Shown here: positions 48,381 through 58,494 of the stretch, piece by piece | Numbering within the stretch: position 1 is the first letter of the stretch | Layout: every line of letters starts with the position of its first letter | Assembly (NCBI RefSeq): GCF_904846185.1 | Contig: NZ_CAJGZQ010000005.1 | Location: 124,001-188,000 of the forward strand | DNA: 64,000 nt | Source of the DNA: Psychrobacter immobilis | Lineage (GTDB): Bacteria; Pseudomonadota; Gammaproteobacteria; Pseudomonadales; Moraxellaceae | Reading direction: 5' to 3' | Translations under genes and position numbers: made by a program | The notes under the pieces: generated by a model | Database searches by the model: none | What the model was told of the DNA's origin: nothing | Seen by the model: only the letters and a program-made list of their open reading frames with translations

Positions 48381-50258
48381 ATGCAATATCCCGCTTGGAA
48401 ATACTTACTTATTGCCGTCGTGCTAATCATTGCCGGTCTATATGCTGCTCCTAACCTCTATCCTGATGAACCTGCCGTGCAGATTACAAGCGCCGCTGCA
48501 GGTACACAGCTGTCTGAAGGTATCTTGACTGAGTCTCAAAGCTTGCTTGAAGAGGCTGGCATCAATAACCACGATGGAACGTTTGAGGGCAACAGTGCTC
48601 TGGTACGTCTTGACAATCCAGTCGATCAGCTCAAAGCTCAGGAAGTACTGCGTCAAAACTTGGGCGAAGACTATGTCGTCGCGCTTAACTTGGCGCAAAC
48701 GACGCCGCAGTGGCTACGTGATATCGGTGCAAAACCGATGAAGCTTGGCCTTGATTTACGTGGTGGTGTGCGTTTTGTACTAGAAGTCGATATGGACAAG
48801 GCGCTTGAACAGCGTTTGACCAGTGCCAGTCGTGACATGCGTCGCGAGCTACGTGCTGAGCGAGTTGCGATCAAAGGCATTAAGACCGAAGATCGAAGTG
48901 TGGTATTACATTTCGCTGATACAGATACTCGTAACCGTGCACAGAATGTTTTGCAAGGCTCAATGGGCAATACGTTTAGCTTGCAATCCTCTATTGATGA
49001 GCAAGGGCCTGCACTGATTTTAGCGTACAATGATGCAACGCTTGATGAAATCAACAGCTACGCGGTTAATCAGAACTTAACCACCCTTCGCAATCGTATT
49101 GCTGAGCTTGGTGTGACTGAAGCTTTAGTACAATCTCAAGGTGCTAGCCGTATCGTCGTCGAGCTTCCTGGCGTACAAGATACTGCTGAGGCAAAACGTG
49201 TCTTAGGGCGCACTGCAAACCTTGAGTTCCGTATGGTTGCTGAAGACAGCGAAAACTATACGGGCGGCATCCCTCCAGCGGGTACCGAAGCTTTCCCGTT
49301 TGAGACACTTGATGGTCCGCCGGTACTGCTTGAACGTCAAGCAATTGTCACGGGTGATAAAGTCACCAATGCTCAAACTGGTGTGGATGAAAGCGGCTCT
49401 CCTGAAGTGAGCATTACTTTAGATAGTGCTGGTGGTAAGCTCATGCAAAATGCCACTCGTACCGCCGTTGGCAAACAGATGGCCGTGTTGTTCATCGAAA
49501 ACAAGCAAAGAATCACTTACGAAGAAGATCCAGAGACTGGCGAAACTGTCGAAGTTAGAACGCCTTATGCTGAGACTAAAGTCATTAACCGTGCCAATAT
49601 TCAAGCGGTCCTTGGCTCCTCTTTCCGTATTACTGGGCTAGATAGTAGCGCGGAAGCTGCCGAGCTTGCACTACTGCTACGCTCAGGCGCACTTGCCGCA
49701 CCGATGTACTTTGTAGAAGAACGCACTATTGGCCCATCATTAGGTCAAGAAAATATTGATAAAGGTCTATTCTCTACGCAGGTCGGTTATCTATTAGTCT
49801 TTGCATTTATGATTATCTTCTATCGTCTGTTTGGTGTGATCGCCAACGTGGCGCTGGCCGTGAACGTTATTATCATCATTGCTATTATGTCGATCTTAGG
49901 CTCTTCGCTTACCTTGCCTGGTATTGCCGGTATCGTTTTGACTATCGGTATGGCCGTTGATGCCAACGTACTAATCTTTGAGCGAATACGTGAGGAGCTA
50001 GCAAACGGGGTACGGCCCAAATCCGCCATCGTGGCAGGTTTTGATCGCGCCTTTAGTAGTATTTTCGATGCCAACATTACAACCTTATTGGTCGCATTTA
50101 TCCTATTTGCGATTGGTACTGGTCCGATTAAAGGCTTTGCGATTACGCTCGCTATTGGTATTGTCAGCTCACTGTTTACCGCGATTTTGGTCACACGTGC
50201 GTTGGTACAAATTGCTTATGGTAAGCGTAAATCTATCAAACGTTTGAGCATCGGTTAG
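48381..50258 (+). CDS. secD: Protein translocase subunit SecD
   Basis: SecD uses the proton gradient to help finish protein export. I start at the ATG at 48381 (MQYPAWKYLLIAVV, with AAGAAGTGA upstream), giving 625 residues; the frame open 45 bases further upstream is not SecD-like. One N-terminal helix, the large periplasmic P1 domain with the D1-D4 motifs (LGLDLRGGVRFVLEVD), and five C-terminal helices (GIAGIVLTIGMAVDANVLIFERIREEL) are present. secF follows after 9 bp. Confidence 0.95.
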   Translation: MQYPAWKYLLIAVVLIIAGLYAAPNLYPDEPAVQITSAAAGTQLSEGILTESQSLLEEAGINNHDGTFEGNSALVRLDNPVDQLKAQEVLRQNLGEDYVVALNLAQTTPQWLRDIGAKPMKLGLDLRGGVRFVLEVDMDKALEQRLTSASRDMRRELRAERVAIKGIKTEDRSVVLHFADTDTRNRAQNVLQGSMGNTFSLQSSIDEQGPALILAYNDATLDEINSYAVNQNLTTLRNRIAELGVTEALVQSQGASRIVVELPGVQDTAEAKRVLGRTANLEFRMVAEDSENYTGGIPPAGTEAFPFETLDGPPVLLERQAIVTGDKVTNAQTGVDESGSPEVSITLDSAGGKLMQNATRTAVGKQMAVLFIENKQRITYEEDPETGETVEVRTPYAETKVINRANIQAVLGSSFRITGLDSSAEAAELALLLRSGALAAPMYFVEERTIGPSLGQENIDKGLFSTQVGYLLVFAFMIIFYRLFGVIANVALAVNVIIIIAIMSILGSSLTLPGIAGIVLTIGMAVDANVLIFERIREELANGVRPKSAIVAGFDRAFSSIFDANITTLLVAFILFAIGTGPIKGFAITLAIGIVSSLFTAILVTRALVQIAYGKRKSIKRLSIG

Positions 50259-50267
50259 GAGAACATT

Positions 50268-51539
50268 ATGGCGATCGATAAGAATAACCCTTTAGAACAG
50301 CAGAACAATCCAGATCGAAATGGTTCAGGTGGCTCAAACAGCGAGGTAAATAACGACAGCACACGTCGCCGTAAAAAACCACGCCGTGATGGTAAAGGTA
50401 GTAATACCAAAGCCAATAACCCAACTACCGCTAAATCAAAAAAAGACAAAGCTCTGAGCAGTGGTAAGGATGCGGGTAAAGACAGTCAAGCACTGGCCAC
50501 CCAAGCAGCCAATCCTGATGTAGAATCAGGTGATGCCGCTGATGATGCGGCTGCAATCGCTGAAGGCGGTATCAAAGCCGTTGGCAATCAGCGTATTATT
50601 CCGTTTATGAAGATAGAAAAGCCAATGGCACTTTTATCTCTATTGATGGTTATTGGTAGTATCATTGCGATTGCAGTAAACGGTCTAAACTTAGGACTTG
50701 ATTTTACGGGTGGTGTGTCCGCAGATGTGCGTTACGAGCAACCTGTCGAGCAAGTTGAAGTCGTACAAGCATTGGCCGATAATGGCTTTGATGATGCCGT
50801 GGTACAGTATCTCGGTACACGAGAAGAACTCCTCGTACGCCTGCCGCCACAGTCTGATAACGTAGATGGTCTTAACAGTAGCCTGACTAAAGCATTAACC
50901 CTGCCTAATAATAATGTTGAAATCAGTAACGTTAATATTATTGGTAGCCAAGTTGGTAACGAAGTCTACTTAAACTCAGTCATGTCGCTGGTATTAGCAT
51001 TGCTCTGTATGCTTGGTTATGTTGCCTTACGTTTCCAATTCAAGCTGGCACTGGGCGCGGTACTATCGCTGTTCCATGACGCGATTGTCACCATCGGGGT
51101 CTTTGCATTATTTGGTTTCCCGTTTGACTTAACCGTATTGGCTGCTATTTTGGCATTGATTGGTTACTCACTGAACGATACGATTGTTGTTTATGACCGT
51201 ATCCGTGAAAACTTCCGCCGTGTCCGTGGTATCACGCCGCGCCAGACAATTGATTTGTCTTTGACAGAGACGCTGCGCCGTACCATTATGACCATTTCTA
51301 CTGTTTTACTGGTCGTACTTGCCATGCTATTCTTAGGCGGTGATGGACTATATTGGTTCTCAGTAGCGCTCTTCATTGGTCTGCTTGCTGGTACTTACTC
51401 ATCAACGTATATTGCAAGCTCGATTCCATTACGTATGGGTCTATCACGCGATGACTTTATTGTAAAAGTAAAACCAGAGTTTGAAGAAGAAATTGTCACG
51501 TTCAATGATCCAAAAATGTTTGAACAAGACAATGCTTAA
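50268..51539 (+). CDS. secF: Protein translocase subunit SecF with extended N-terminus
   Basis: The SecF core (about residues 115-415) shows GLDFTGGVSADVRYE, ALIGYSLNDTIVVYDRIRENFR and six membrane helices. Before it lies a hydrophilic tail of about 105 residues, rich in Asn, Lys, Arg, Ser and Asp (RRRKKPRRDGKG), which would be cytoplasmic. E. coli SecF is 323 residues, against 423 here. A GGAG site precedes the ATG at 50268, so the tail is part of the protein. It is cotranscribed with secD. Confidence 0.95.
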   Translation: MAIDKNNPLEQQNNPDRNGSGGSNSEVNNDSTRRRKKPRRDGKGSNTKANNPTTAKSKKDKALSSGKDAGKDSQALATQAANPDVESGDAADDAAAIAEGGIKAVGNQRIIPFMKIEKPMALLSLLMVIGSIIAIAVNGLNLGLDFTGGVSADVRYEQPVEQVEVVQALADNGFDDAVVQYLGTREELLVRLPPQSDNVDGLNSSLTKALTLPNNNVEISNVNIIGSQVGNEVYLNSVMSLVLALLCMLGYVALRFQFKLALGAVLSLFHDAIVTIGVFALFGFPFDLTVLAAILALIGYSLNDTIVVYDRIRENFRRVRGITPRQTIDLSLTETLRRTIMTISTVLLVVLAMLFLGGDGLYWFSVALFIGLLAGTYSSTYIASSIPLRMGLSRDDFIVKVKPEFEEEIVTFNDPKMFEQDNA

Positions 51540-51598
51540 TAAATTTTATACTTTCTCAAGCTAATCGCTAGCTAAGATAGTATTTAAGCAAGCATCAA

Positions 51599-51639
51599 AA
51601 AAAGCACCTGACTCGTGAATAATGAGTCTAGGTGCTTTT
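51599..51639 (+). terminator. Intrinsic terminator after secF
   Basis: Arms AGCACCTGACTC and GAGTCTAGGTGCT (one bulge) are followed by TTTTG. Confidence 0.8.
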
Positions 51640-51677
51640 GTCTTTGTAGCTATTTTTGCCTTGAATATCACACCTAC

Positions 51678-51784
51678 TAGAGCTAACTCCATTTAAAACA
51701 GAGTCAAGGCAACACAGTACAAATATATAAGACATACTTCAAGTAAGGTTAACGCCGTAACGCCTTTATAGTGAATTGACTATA
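51678..51784. repeat. 107-bp palindromic intergenic repeat, copy 3
   Basis: It shares ATTTAAAACAG, CAAGGCAAC, AGGTTAACGC and TTTATAGTG with copy 1 at 28231. The right end reads TGACTATA on the plus strand; the left end is degenerate. It lies between secF and the MATE gene. Confidence 0.75.
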
Positions 51785-51852
51785 CGGTAATGTCATAGCG
51801 TTAATGACATTAACTCTGCCCTTCTTGTTTTTCAACGATAAACGAGCCAAAA

Positions 51853-53274
51853 ATGCCAATGACCACCTCGCCACCTAGTGCTATGCCACCGATTGATACT
51901 CGCTATACACGTATCATTGCTATTGCGTTGCCCGTGTTATTGGCCAACCTAGCCATGCCACTACAAAGCGTCATCGATACCGCGATCGTAGGTAATATGA
52001 ATGACACGGCTAAACTTGCCGGGATGGGCTTGGCGATACAGTTACTGTCTTTATTACTCGTGAGTTTTAACTTTTTGCAATATGCCTCATCTGGGCTATC
52101 GGCTCAAGCGCTAGGACAATCGGCCAATCATGTTGATAATTCTACTCATATCACAAAATCGTCAAGCCCAACCTCATCACCCCTACTATCAATCTTGCAA
52201 CGTGCCTTGTTATTAGCGTTTGCTATCGGTAGCATTCTGTTATTGGCAAAGCCTTGGTTGATAGATTTTGGCTTGCAAGCCCTATCGGCCAACCCCGAAA
52301 GTGGGCAAGCGGCAAAGGCTTATTTGGATGTACGCTTTTGGGGCGTCATCGCTGAGCTAATGAACTTTGCCTTTATTGGTTGGTTTGCTGGTCAAGGTAA
52401 GACTCGCTACATGCTTTACCAGCAAGGCTTTATCGCCATGCTGAATATCGTTCTGACCTTGTTTTTTGTCTACGGGATGCAGATGGGCTTGGTTGGGGTG
52501 GCGTTAGGAACCACTATTGCCTTTTGGCTGGGCGTGATATTAGCGTTGTGGCTCAGCCGTCAGCATTTGCAAATATCTTGGCAAGCCTTATTCACTGCCG
52601 ACAAGCAACATTTTTCTAAAGAAAAAATGCTTAGGCTATTTTCATTAAATAAAGATATTTTTATCCGTACTCTGATCTTGACGTTGAGTTTCGCTTGGAT
52701 TACCCGCTTGTCGGCTCAAAGTGGTGACGTCATCCTAGCCGCCAACGCTATTTTGCTTCAAGTATTAAGTATCTCAGCCTTTGCTCTTGATGGCGTGGCG
52801 GTATCGGCTGAGACGTTAAGCGGTCAAGCAGCAGGACGACGGGATTGGCCACGTTTTCGTACTATCGTCAAGCGTACCAGTATTGTCAGTTATGGTTTAG
52901 CCATAATGTTAAGTGCTATATGGTGGCTTGCGATGCCTACATATTTGCAATTTATGACCAATATCGAGTCCGTTTTTACGCTGGCATATGAGTACCATCT
53001 TTATGCGGTATTACTACCTCTCTTTGGCGTTGGTGCCTATTGGCTAGATGGTATATTTTTTGGCTTAACTGCCGGCAATGTGATTCGTAACGCAGCTTTG
53101 ATACTCGCCGCTATCTTTTTTCCACTTAGCTGGGTGCTCTACCAACAGTGGGATATGACTGGTATTTGGCTAAGCGTGTGGTGTTTGTTATTACTTCGGC
53201 TGATTATTTTGGGTGGCTTCTTGTACCGAGCTCATCAAACAGCCAGCTATGAAAAACTCCAGCCGACTGTGTAA
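51853..53274 (+). CDS. MATE family efflux transporter, DinF-like
   Basis: The 473-residue, 12-helix transporter has two halves, each starting with the MATE pattern (IIAIALPVLLANLAMPLQSVIDTAIVG; FIRTLILTLSFAWITRLSAQSGD). The sequence around GVAVSAETLSGQAAGRRDW is typical of the DinF subgroup. Substrates would be drugs or metabolites exchanged for sodium or protons. It stands alone with repeat copy 3 upstream. Confidence 0.88.
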   Translation: MPMTTSPPSAMPPIDTRYTRIIAIALPVLLANLAMPLQSVIDTAIVGNMNDTAKLAGMGLAIQLLSLLLVSFNFLQYASSGLSAQALGQSANHVDNSTHITKSSSPTSSPLLSILQRALLLAFAIGSILLLAKPWLIDFGLQALSANPESGQAAKAYLDVRFWGVIAELMNFAFIGWFAGQGKTRYMLYQQGFIAMLNIVLTLFFVYGMQMGLVGVALGTTIAFWLGVILALWLSRQHLQISWQALFTADKQHFSKEKMLRLFSLNKDIFIRTLILTLSFAWITRLSAQSGDVILAANAILLQVLSISAFALDGVAVSAETLSGQAAGRRDWPRFRTIVKRTSIVSYGLAIMLSAIWWLAMPTYLQFMTNIESVFTLAYEYHLYAVLLPLFGVGAYWLDGIFFGLTAGNVIRNAALILAAIFFPLSWVLYQQWDMTGIWLSVWCLLLLRLIILGGFLYRAHQTASYEKLQPTV

Positions 53275-53415
53275 TGTTCTTCGATTAAGTGTATTTTTTC
53301 TGGGGTGTTTTTGCCATTGTTCGGGCTAGGCTTCATTTTAAAACCAGTTTTCTAACATTAATTTTTCAGTAAAATATTAATAATAACCAAAAAACAGCAA
53401 AAATTAGGATGTCAT

Positions 53416-54147
53416 GTGACTACTCATTCAAAAGAATTACATCAACAGCATGAGACCAGCTACGACTGGGCGGCGGGTTTCAAAAAAAGTCTACCTGTGG
53501 CGATGGGCTATTTACCTGCGGGTATCGCCTTTGGTGTGCTGGCACAAGTTGCCGGCATCCCTGTGTGGGCAACGATTATGTTGAGTGTTGTACTGTATGC
53601 GGGCGCCGCTCAATATGCTTGTTTGCCAATGCTGAGCGCTGGTTTACCGATTGGTAGCATCGCAACCAATATTGCCGCTATTAATTTACGTCATGTATTT
53701 TATGGTATGCCATTATTGCAATACCTACCAGAACATAAGCTTGCCAAAACCTATTGCCTATTTGCCCTGACTGATGAAACTTTCTCTGTTATGACCAGTT
53801 TACCCAATGAGTCAAGACAAGCTTTGATACTACCATTGAGCTTATTTAATCAAAGCTGGTGGGTATTAGCAAGCACAGTTGGTGTCATGATCGGCAGTAC
53901 TCTGAGCGATTTGGTACCACATTTGGATTTTGCCTTAGTCTGTCTGTTTGCAATCTTAGCTTATGAGCAGTTTCAAAGCATCAAACGTTATTTCCCCATT
54001 GCTATTGCTGTCATTTCTTTAGTGGTGGCCTCCTTATTTACTAGTAATTGGTTGTTATTGGTGGCGATCACCATTTGTATGCTATTGATTTTAGCGCGTG
54101 GGTTTTGGACGCAGCGTAATATAACGGGAGCCAACAATGACCAGTAG
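53416..54147 (+). CDS. azlC: AzlC family branched-chain amino acid exporter, large subunit
   Basis: The 243-residue membrane protein begins at a GTG (53416) with AGGATG upstream. Family patterns: SLPVAMGYLPAGIAFGVLAQ, VLYAGAAQYACLPML, NLRHVFYGM. AzlC and AzlD together export branched-chain amino acids in Bacillus and valine or methionine-like amino acids in relatives (YgaZH, BrnFE). It overlaps azlD by 11 bases. Confidence 0.9.
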   Translation: MTTHSKELHQQHETSYDWAAGFKKSLPVAMGYLPAGIAFGVLAQVAGIPVWATIMLSVVLYAGAAQYACLPMLSAGLPIGSIATNIAAINLRHVFYGMPLLQYLPEHKLAKTYCLFALTDETFSVMTSLPNESRQALILPLSLFNQSWWVLASTVGVMIGSTLSDLVPHLDFALVCLFAILAYEQFQSIKRYFPIAIAVISLVVASLFTSNWLLLVAITICMLLILARGFWTQRNITGANNDQ

Positions 54148-54502
54148 TTACCTTATTTTCGCAACGTTTGCGATGGCCGCCGTGACCTTTATTACCCGCG
54201 CGCTACCTGCATTAATACCCAGAAAGCTGTTAGACACACCTTGGCTGCATCGGCTCAATGAGAGCTTGCCACTATCAGTCATGGTATTGCTTATTTTGAC
54301 CAGCCTTTCTTATCAAAATTTATCGGCAATGACTAGGCTAAATAACGCTGAACTCCATTTATTGATGGCACAAATTGGTGCCCTTATTTTGGTGTTGTTT
54401 GTTTATCATATCAGCCGTCAATTATTAGTCAGTATGGTCGTTGGCATCGCTGCCATTAATGGCTTACTATGGGTATTTACTAATTTTTTAAGTGGATACT
54501 AG
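54137..54502 (+). CDS. azlD: AzlD family branched-chain amino acid exporter, small subunit
   Basis: The 121-residue membrane protein has the AzlD pattern TFITRALPALIPRKLLDTPWLHRLNESLPLSVMVLLIL and LLVSMVVGIAAINGLLW. It is the partner of AzlC, overlapping its 3' end (54137-54147), so the pair is translationally coupled. Confidence 0.9.
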   Translation: MTSSYLIFATFAMAAVTFITRALPALIPRKLLDTPWLHRLNESLPLSVMVLLILTSLSYQNLSAMTRLNNAELHLLMAQIGALILVLFVYHISRQLLVSMVVGIAAINGLLWVFTNFLSGY

Positions 54503-54548
54503 GGCGTGTCGTAGAAAACTGATAAACACGTGAATGGATAACAGCTTC

Positions 54549-54656
54549 TATAGTCAAGGAATTTTAGAATCGCTACAAGGCGACCGACCGCAGATAGTAC
54601 ACTGAGTACATCTAGGGCGGGTAACACCGTAGCGGTTTAAAAGTGCTCTGACTATA
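54549..54656. repeat. 108-bp palindromic intergenic repeat, copy 4
   Basis: The ends are tatagtcaaggaatt and its imperfect complement ending in tgactata. Inner motifs are GCTACAAGGCGACC and GGGTAACACCGTAGC. This copy has the best-kept end repeats of the four. It is preceded by a lone gggcgtgtc (about 54504) like a MITE end, without a partner. Confidence 0.75.
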
Positions 54657-54706
54657 GTTCATATGAATAATTTTAAACCCTGTAATTGAACTATATTTAA
54701 AATAAA

Positions 54707-54741
54707 AAAAAGGCTGGATTCTTATGAGAATCCAGCCTTTT
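54707..54741. terminator. Bidirectional terminator
   Basis: A perfect stem AAGGCTGGATTCT/AGAATCCAGCCTT with a 4-base loop, flanked by A and T runs, lies between azlD and the convergent purF. Confidence 0.92.
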
Positions 54742-54790
54742 ACTTTCTAACAGTGCTGCAAAAAACTGATACTTTTAAGAAATTGATAGC

Positions 54791-56326
54791 TTAAAGCTCT
54801 TCGACGCCCATCATATCAACTGGGGTATCAGCCACTATCTGTACGCCTTTTTTACCTGTTTTGGCAGTGTCATTGCGCTGCTCTTGTAAGTGCTCAAGAT
54901 ACGCTTCATTGATCTGCCCAGTGATGTAGCAACCATTAAATACGGCACAATCAAAACCTTCAACTTTGCTGTACTTGGTATCTTTTACCGCATCAATCAA
55001 GTCGTCCAAATCTTGGAAAATCAATCTATCAGCACCGATGATATCGCGTACTTCTTCTACCGTATGACCTGAGGCAATAAGCTCACTGCGTACTGGCATA
55101 TCGATACCATAGACGTTTGGATATTTAACCGGTGGCGCGGCGCTAGCAAAAAATACTTTATTTGCACCAGCATCGCGTGCCATTTGGATGATTTCATGGC
55201 AAGTGGTACCACGAACGATAGAATCATCAACCAACAATACGTTTTTACCTTTGAACTCAAGTGGTACGGCGCTGAGTTTTTGACGAACTGATTTTTTACG
55301 TTGTTGTTGACCTGGCATGATAAAGGTACGACCGATATAGCGGTTTTTCATAAACCCTTCACGGTACTTAATATTCATTTTTAGTGCCAGCTCCATCGCT
55401 GACGTACGTGAGGTATCTGGAATAGGAATCACCACATCGATATCGTGATCTTCACCCCATTCAGCAAGGATTTTATCAGCCAGCTTTTCACCCATACGTA
55501 AGCGTGCTTTGTAAACTGAGATGTTGTCCATGATAGAATCTGGACGGGCAAAATACACATATTCGAAGATACAAGGCGTGTATTCTTGCTGCTCAACACA
55601 CTGATGAGTGTGTAATTTATGATCTAAATCAATGAATATGGCTTCGCCAGGTTTGACATCACGGATAATACTAAATCCTGATCCTGTCAGTGCAACTGAC
55701 TCTGAGGCAACCATGTACTCGGTGCCGCCATTCGGTGCCATGCGCTTACCAAAAATAAGCGGACGAATACCGTTCGGATCACGAAATGCGAGCAAACCAT
55801 GACCAGTAATCAAAGCGACCACGCCATAAGCGCCTTCGACGCGACCATATACAGCCGTGACTGCTTCAAAGATATCAGCAGGCGTTGCTTTGGTTTTACC
55901 CAAGTTTTGCATTTCATGGGCAAGTACGTTTAGCAATACTTCTGAATCTGAATCGGTATTAAGATGTCGGCGATCTTCGATGTATAAAGACTTGGCTAAA
56001 CTCTCAGCATTGGTCAAGTTACCATTGTGTGCAAGGGTAATACCATAAGGTGAGTTGACATAAAATGGTTGAGCTTCGGCACTGCTTGACGTGCCTGCTG
56101 TTGGGTAACGAACGTGACCGATACCGAACTTACCAACCAGTTTCATCATATGACGATTCATAAATACGTCACGCACCATGCCATTTTCTTTACGTAGATA
56201 GAGTCGTCCATCTTGCAAAGTGACAATACCCGCTGCATCTTGCCCACGATGCTGTAGCATCGTCAAACCGTCATAAAGAATCTGATTGACTGGTTCGTGA
56301 GCTGCAACTCCAATGACTCCACACAT
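54791..56326 (-). CDS. purF: Amidophosphoribosyltransferase PurF
   Basis: PurF makes phosphoribosylamine from PRPP and glutamine, the first step of purine synthesis. The glutaminase domain starts with the catalytic Cys 2 (MCGVIGV) and shows [12 protein letters not shown]. The PRPP-binding loop is in [18 protein letters not shown]. Length 511 is normal. It follows cvpA by 317 bp on the same strand, matching the cvpA-purF pairing common in gammaproteobacteria. Confidence 0.97.
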   Translation of the reverse strand: MCGVIGVAAHEPVNQILYDGLTMLQHRGQDAAGIVTLQDGRLYLRKENGMVRDVFMNRHMMKLVGKFGIGHVRYPTAGTSSSAEAQPFYVNSPYGITLAHNGNLTNAESLAKSLYIEDRRHLNTDSDSEVLLNVLAHEMQNLGKTKATPADIFEAVTAVYGRVEGAYGVVALITGHGLLAFRDPNGIRPLIFGKRMAPNGGTEYMVASESVALTGSGFSIIRDVKPGEAIFIDLDHKLHTHQCVEQQEYTPCIFEYVYFARPDSIMDNISVYKARLRMGEKLADKILAEWGEDHDIDVVIPIPDTSRTSAMELALKMNIKYREGFMKNRYIGRTFIMPGQQQRKKSVRQKLSAVPLEFKGKNVLLVDDSIVRGTTCHEIIQMARDAGANKVFFASAAPPVKYPNVYGIDMPVRSELIASGHTVEEVRDIIGADRLIFQDLDDLIDAVKDTKYSKVEGFDCAVFNGCYITGQINEAYLEHLQEQRNDTAKTGKKGVQIVADTPVDMMGVEEL

Positions 56327-56643
56327 AATAGCTATATCCTATTTTGACTCATTAATTAGTACTACAATAGTGGCAAGACTGCTAACAGTAGATTATCAAA
56401 AATGCCTACTGTTACTCACCGACGACCTGATGATTGTTGTTCAGAATTTAACGAATATTTATCTTTTGACTATTAACAAAATGCCCCATTTATTGGCATT
56501 TGTGGTCTCTAAATGCGATTAAATAATTTTTTATCAAGGATAACTTACAAAGAGGATATGATAGAAGCGATAACCTCTAGCACCACAAACCCAAGCTATC
56601 AGCATCGAATCATTGAGACATTAAAGGTTAACCGTAAAAATAC
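56327..56643. other. Spacer between cvpA and purF
   Basis: These 317 bp have no gene. I saw no PurR-type operator or terminator; a purF-specific promoter is possible. Confidence 0.4.
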
Positions 56644-57141
56644 TTACGACTGATTGACTTGATCCCAAGCCATACCTAACACATCTGAGACCAACGCTTT
56701 ACCCATCGGGGCATAAGGCAATAGCTCAGGTGCGAGCACTGACGTTTGCCATTGTGGCATTTGCACCAATAACGGCGCACTGACGCTAAGCACAACTAAG
56801 ACCATCAGTACATTTTTAGCAGCACCCAGTACACCGCCTGCCATTTTGTCAACGACACCCAAGCGTAAGGTTTTAAGCACGCCTGAGAATACAAACGCCA
56901 CTAAGTGCATAATGGCCAATATGATTATCACTACCAATAAAAATGCCATTGCCATTTGTAAAACAGGGTTTTGTACCATGCCTGATAGTTGCGGCGAAAC
57001 CACTCCTGCCAAACGTGTGGCAGCGATCAGGGCAATAAACCAACCGACTAAACCAACGGCTGTTTTAATCAATCCGACTTGAAAGCCGCGCCATAAGCCG
57101 ATCAAAACAACAATAGCAATCACGATATCCAGACCACTCAT
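56644..57141 (-). CDS. cvpA: CvpA family membrane protein
   Basis: The 165-residue inner-membrane protein has four hydrophobic segments and the family pattern LDIVIAIVVLIGLWRGFQVGLIK. CvpA is needed for colicin V production and for envelope or bile tolerance in some species; its direct activity is not known. It is upstream of purF, as in E. coli. Confidence 0.9.
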   Translation of the reverse strand: MSGLDIVIAIVVLIGLWRGFQVGLIKTAVGLVGWFIALIAATRLAGVVSPQLSGMVQNPVLQMAMAFLLVVIIILAIMHLVAFVFSGVLKTLRLGVVDKMAGGVLGAAKNVLMVLVVLSVSAPLLVQMPQWQTSVLAPELLPYAPMGKALVSDVLGMAWDQVNQS

Positions 57142-57277
57142 GTTCTACGCCTCATACCTTATTGATTTTTATCGGATGTTTACTTTCGTTTTTGTGACAT
57201 ATTAATCTTTTATGACTCAGCTCAAAATACAGTCGTCTTGTGCATCTGATAGGTAATGAGCTAGGGACATTAATCCG

Positions 57278-58312
57278 CTATAGCTCCATCGCGTCGTAAT
57301 AGCCACCGATTGCTTGAATACAAGACTGTACCAGCCCAGGACCACGATAAATGAGCCCCGTATAGAGCTGCACCATATCTGCACCCGCTTCGATTTTTTT
57401 GACGGCTTTTGCACCACTGTCAATACCGCCGACGCCTATTAAAGCGACTTTACCATCTAGCTGATCGGAGAACTGTTGTAAAATTTGGGTACTAATGTGG
57501 CTGACTGGGCGACCGGATAGACCACCTGCTTGCTCACCATCAGGTAAATCTTCAACACCAACACGGCTCAACGTTGTATTGGTCGCAATCAACCCATCAA
57601 TCTCAAAATCGAGCAATTGCTGCGAGATATAGTCCACTTGTAGCGGCTCTAGATCAGGCGCAACTTTCAATACCAGTGGCACATAAAAACCATATTCAGT
57701 GGCTAATTGGCTGTGACGATTTTTAATCGTATCCAAAAGCTGAGTCAATGCCTCGCCACTTTGTAAATCACGCAGATTCTTAGTATTTGGTGAGGAGATA
57801 TTAACGGTGATATAGGAGGCATGCGGATAAGCACGCTCTAAACAATAGACATAATCATCGGCGGCTTGCTCTACTGGTGTATCGGCATTTTTACCAATAT
57901 TAATCCCAATATTGCCTTTGTATTGACAGCGCTTGACGTTTTCAATCAGATAATCGATACCTTGGTTATTGAAACCCATTCGATTGATGATAGCATCCGC
58001 TTGCTTGATTCTAAACAACCTTGGCTTATCATTGCCTATTTGCGGTCTTGGCGTGACCGTGCCCACTTCTATAAAACCAAAGCCCAGCTCAGCCAACGCA
58101 TCGATATAATCACCATTTTTATCCAGTCCTGCCGCTAGGCCGACCGGATTGGTGAATTGCAAGCCCATGCAGTCTGTGGGCTGCATTGACTGACCGTATA
58201 CCAAACCTAAAACACGTGCTTTATGAGCTTTATCTAATAAAGATAAGGTCATCTCGTGGGCGTGCTCTGGATCCATCTTAAACAAAAAAGGGCGAAGTAA
58301 GGCATAAGACAT
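57278..58312 (-). CDS. pyrD: Quinone-dependent dihydroorotate dehydrogenase PyrD (class 2)
   Basis: PyrD oxidises dihydroorotate to orotate in pyrimidine synthesis and reduces ubiquinone. From the ATG at 58310-58312 ([21 protein letters not shown]) the length is 344. The N-terminal amphipathic helices for membrane binding, [16 protein letters not shown], the active-site serine in [17 protein letters not shown], and [32 protein letters not shown] are present. A frame open 57 bases further upstream is not PyrD-like. It lies 136 bp before cvpA on the same strand. Confidence 0.95.
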   Translation of the reverse strand: MSYALLRPFLFKMDPEHAHEMTLSLLDKAHKARVLGLVYGQSMQPTDCMGLQFTNPVGLAAGLDKNGDYIDALAELGFGFIEVGTVTPRPQIGNDKPRLFRIKQADAIINRMGFNNQGIDYLIENVKRCQYKGNIGINIGKNADTPVEQAADDYVYCLERAYPHASYITVNISSPNTKNLRDLQSGEALTQLLDTIKNRHSQLATEYGFYVPLVLKVAPDLEPLQVDYISQQLLDFEIDGLIATNTTLSRVGVEDLPDGEQAGGLSGRPVSHISTQILQQFSDQLDGKVALIGVGGIDSGAKAVKKIEAGADMVQLYTGLIYRGPGLVQSCIQAIGGYYDAMEL

Positions 58313-58494
58313 AGTAATGGCAGACCCTGCTCGAAAGAAATAGTGAGTGAATAGTAAGAATAAAATCAAGCGCTGCGATTATATCAGCTTAACAGAAATA
58401 AGAGCAAAGTTTCATGCGCTAAATTTCTGTATTAGAGTACTAATAGCTATACCTACATATTGGCTAAGGAGCTGACAGATGTATTCTACAGTCC

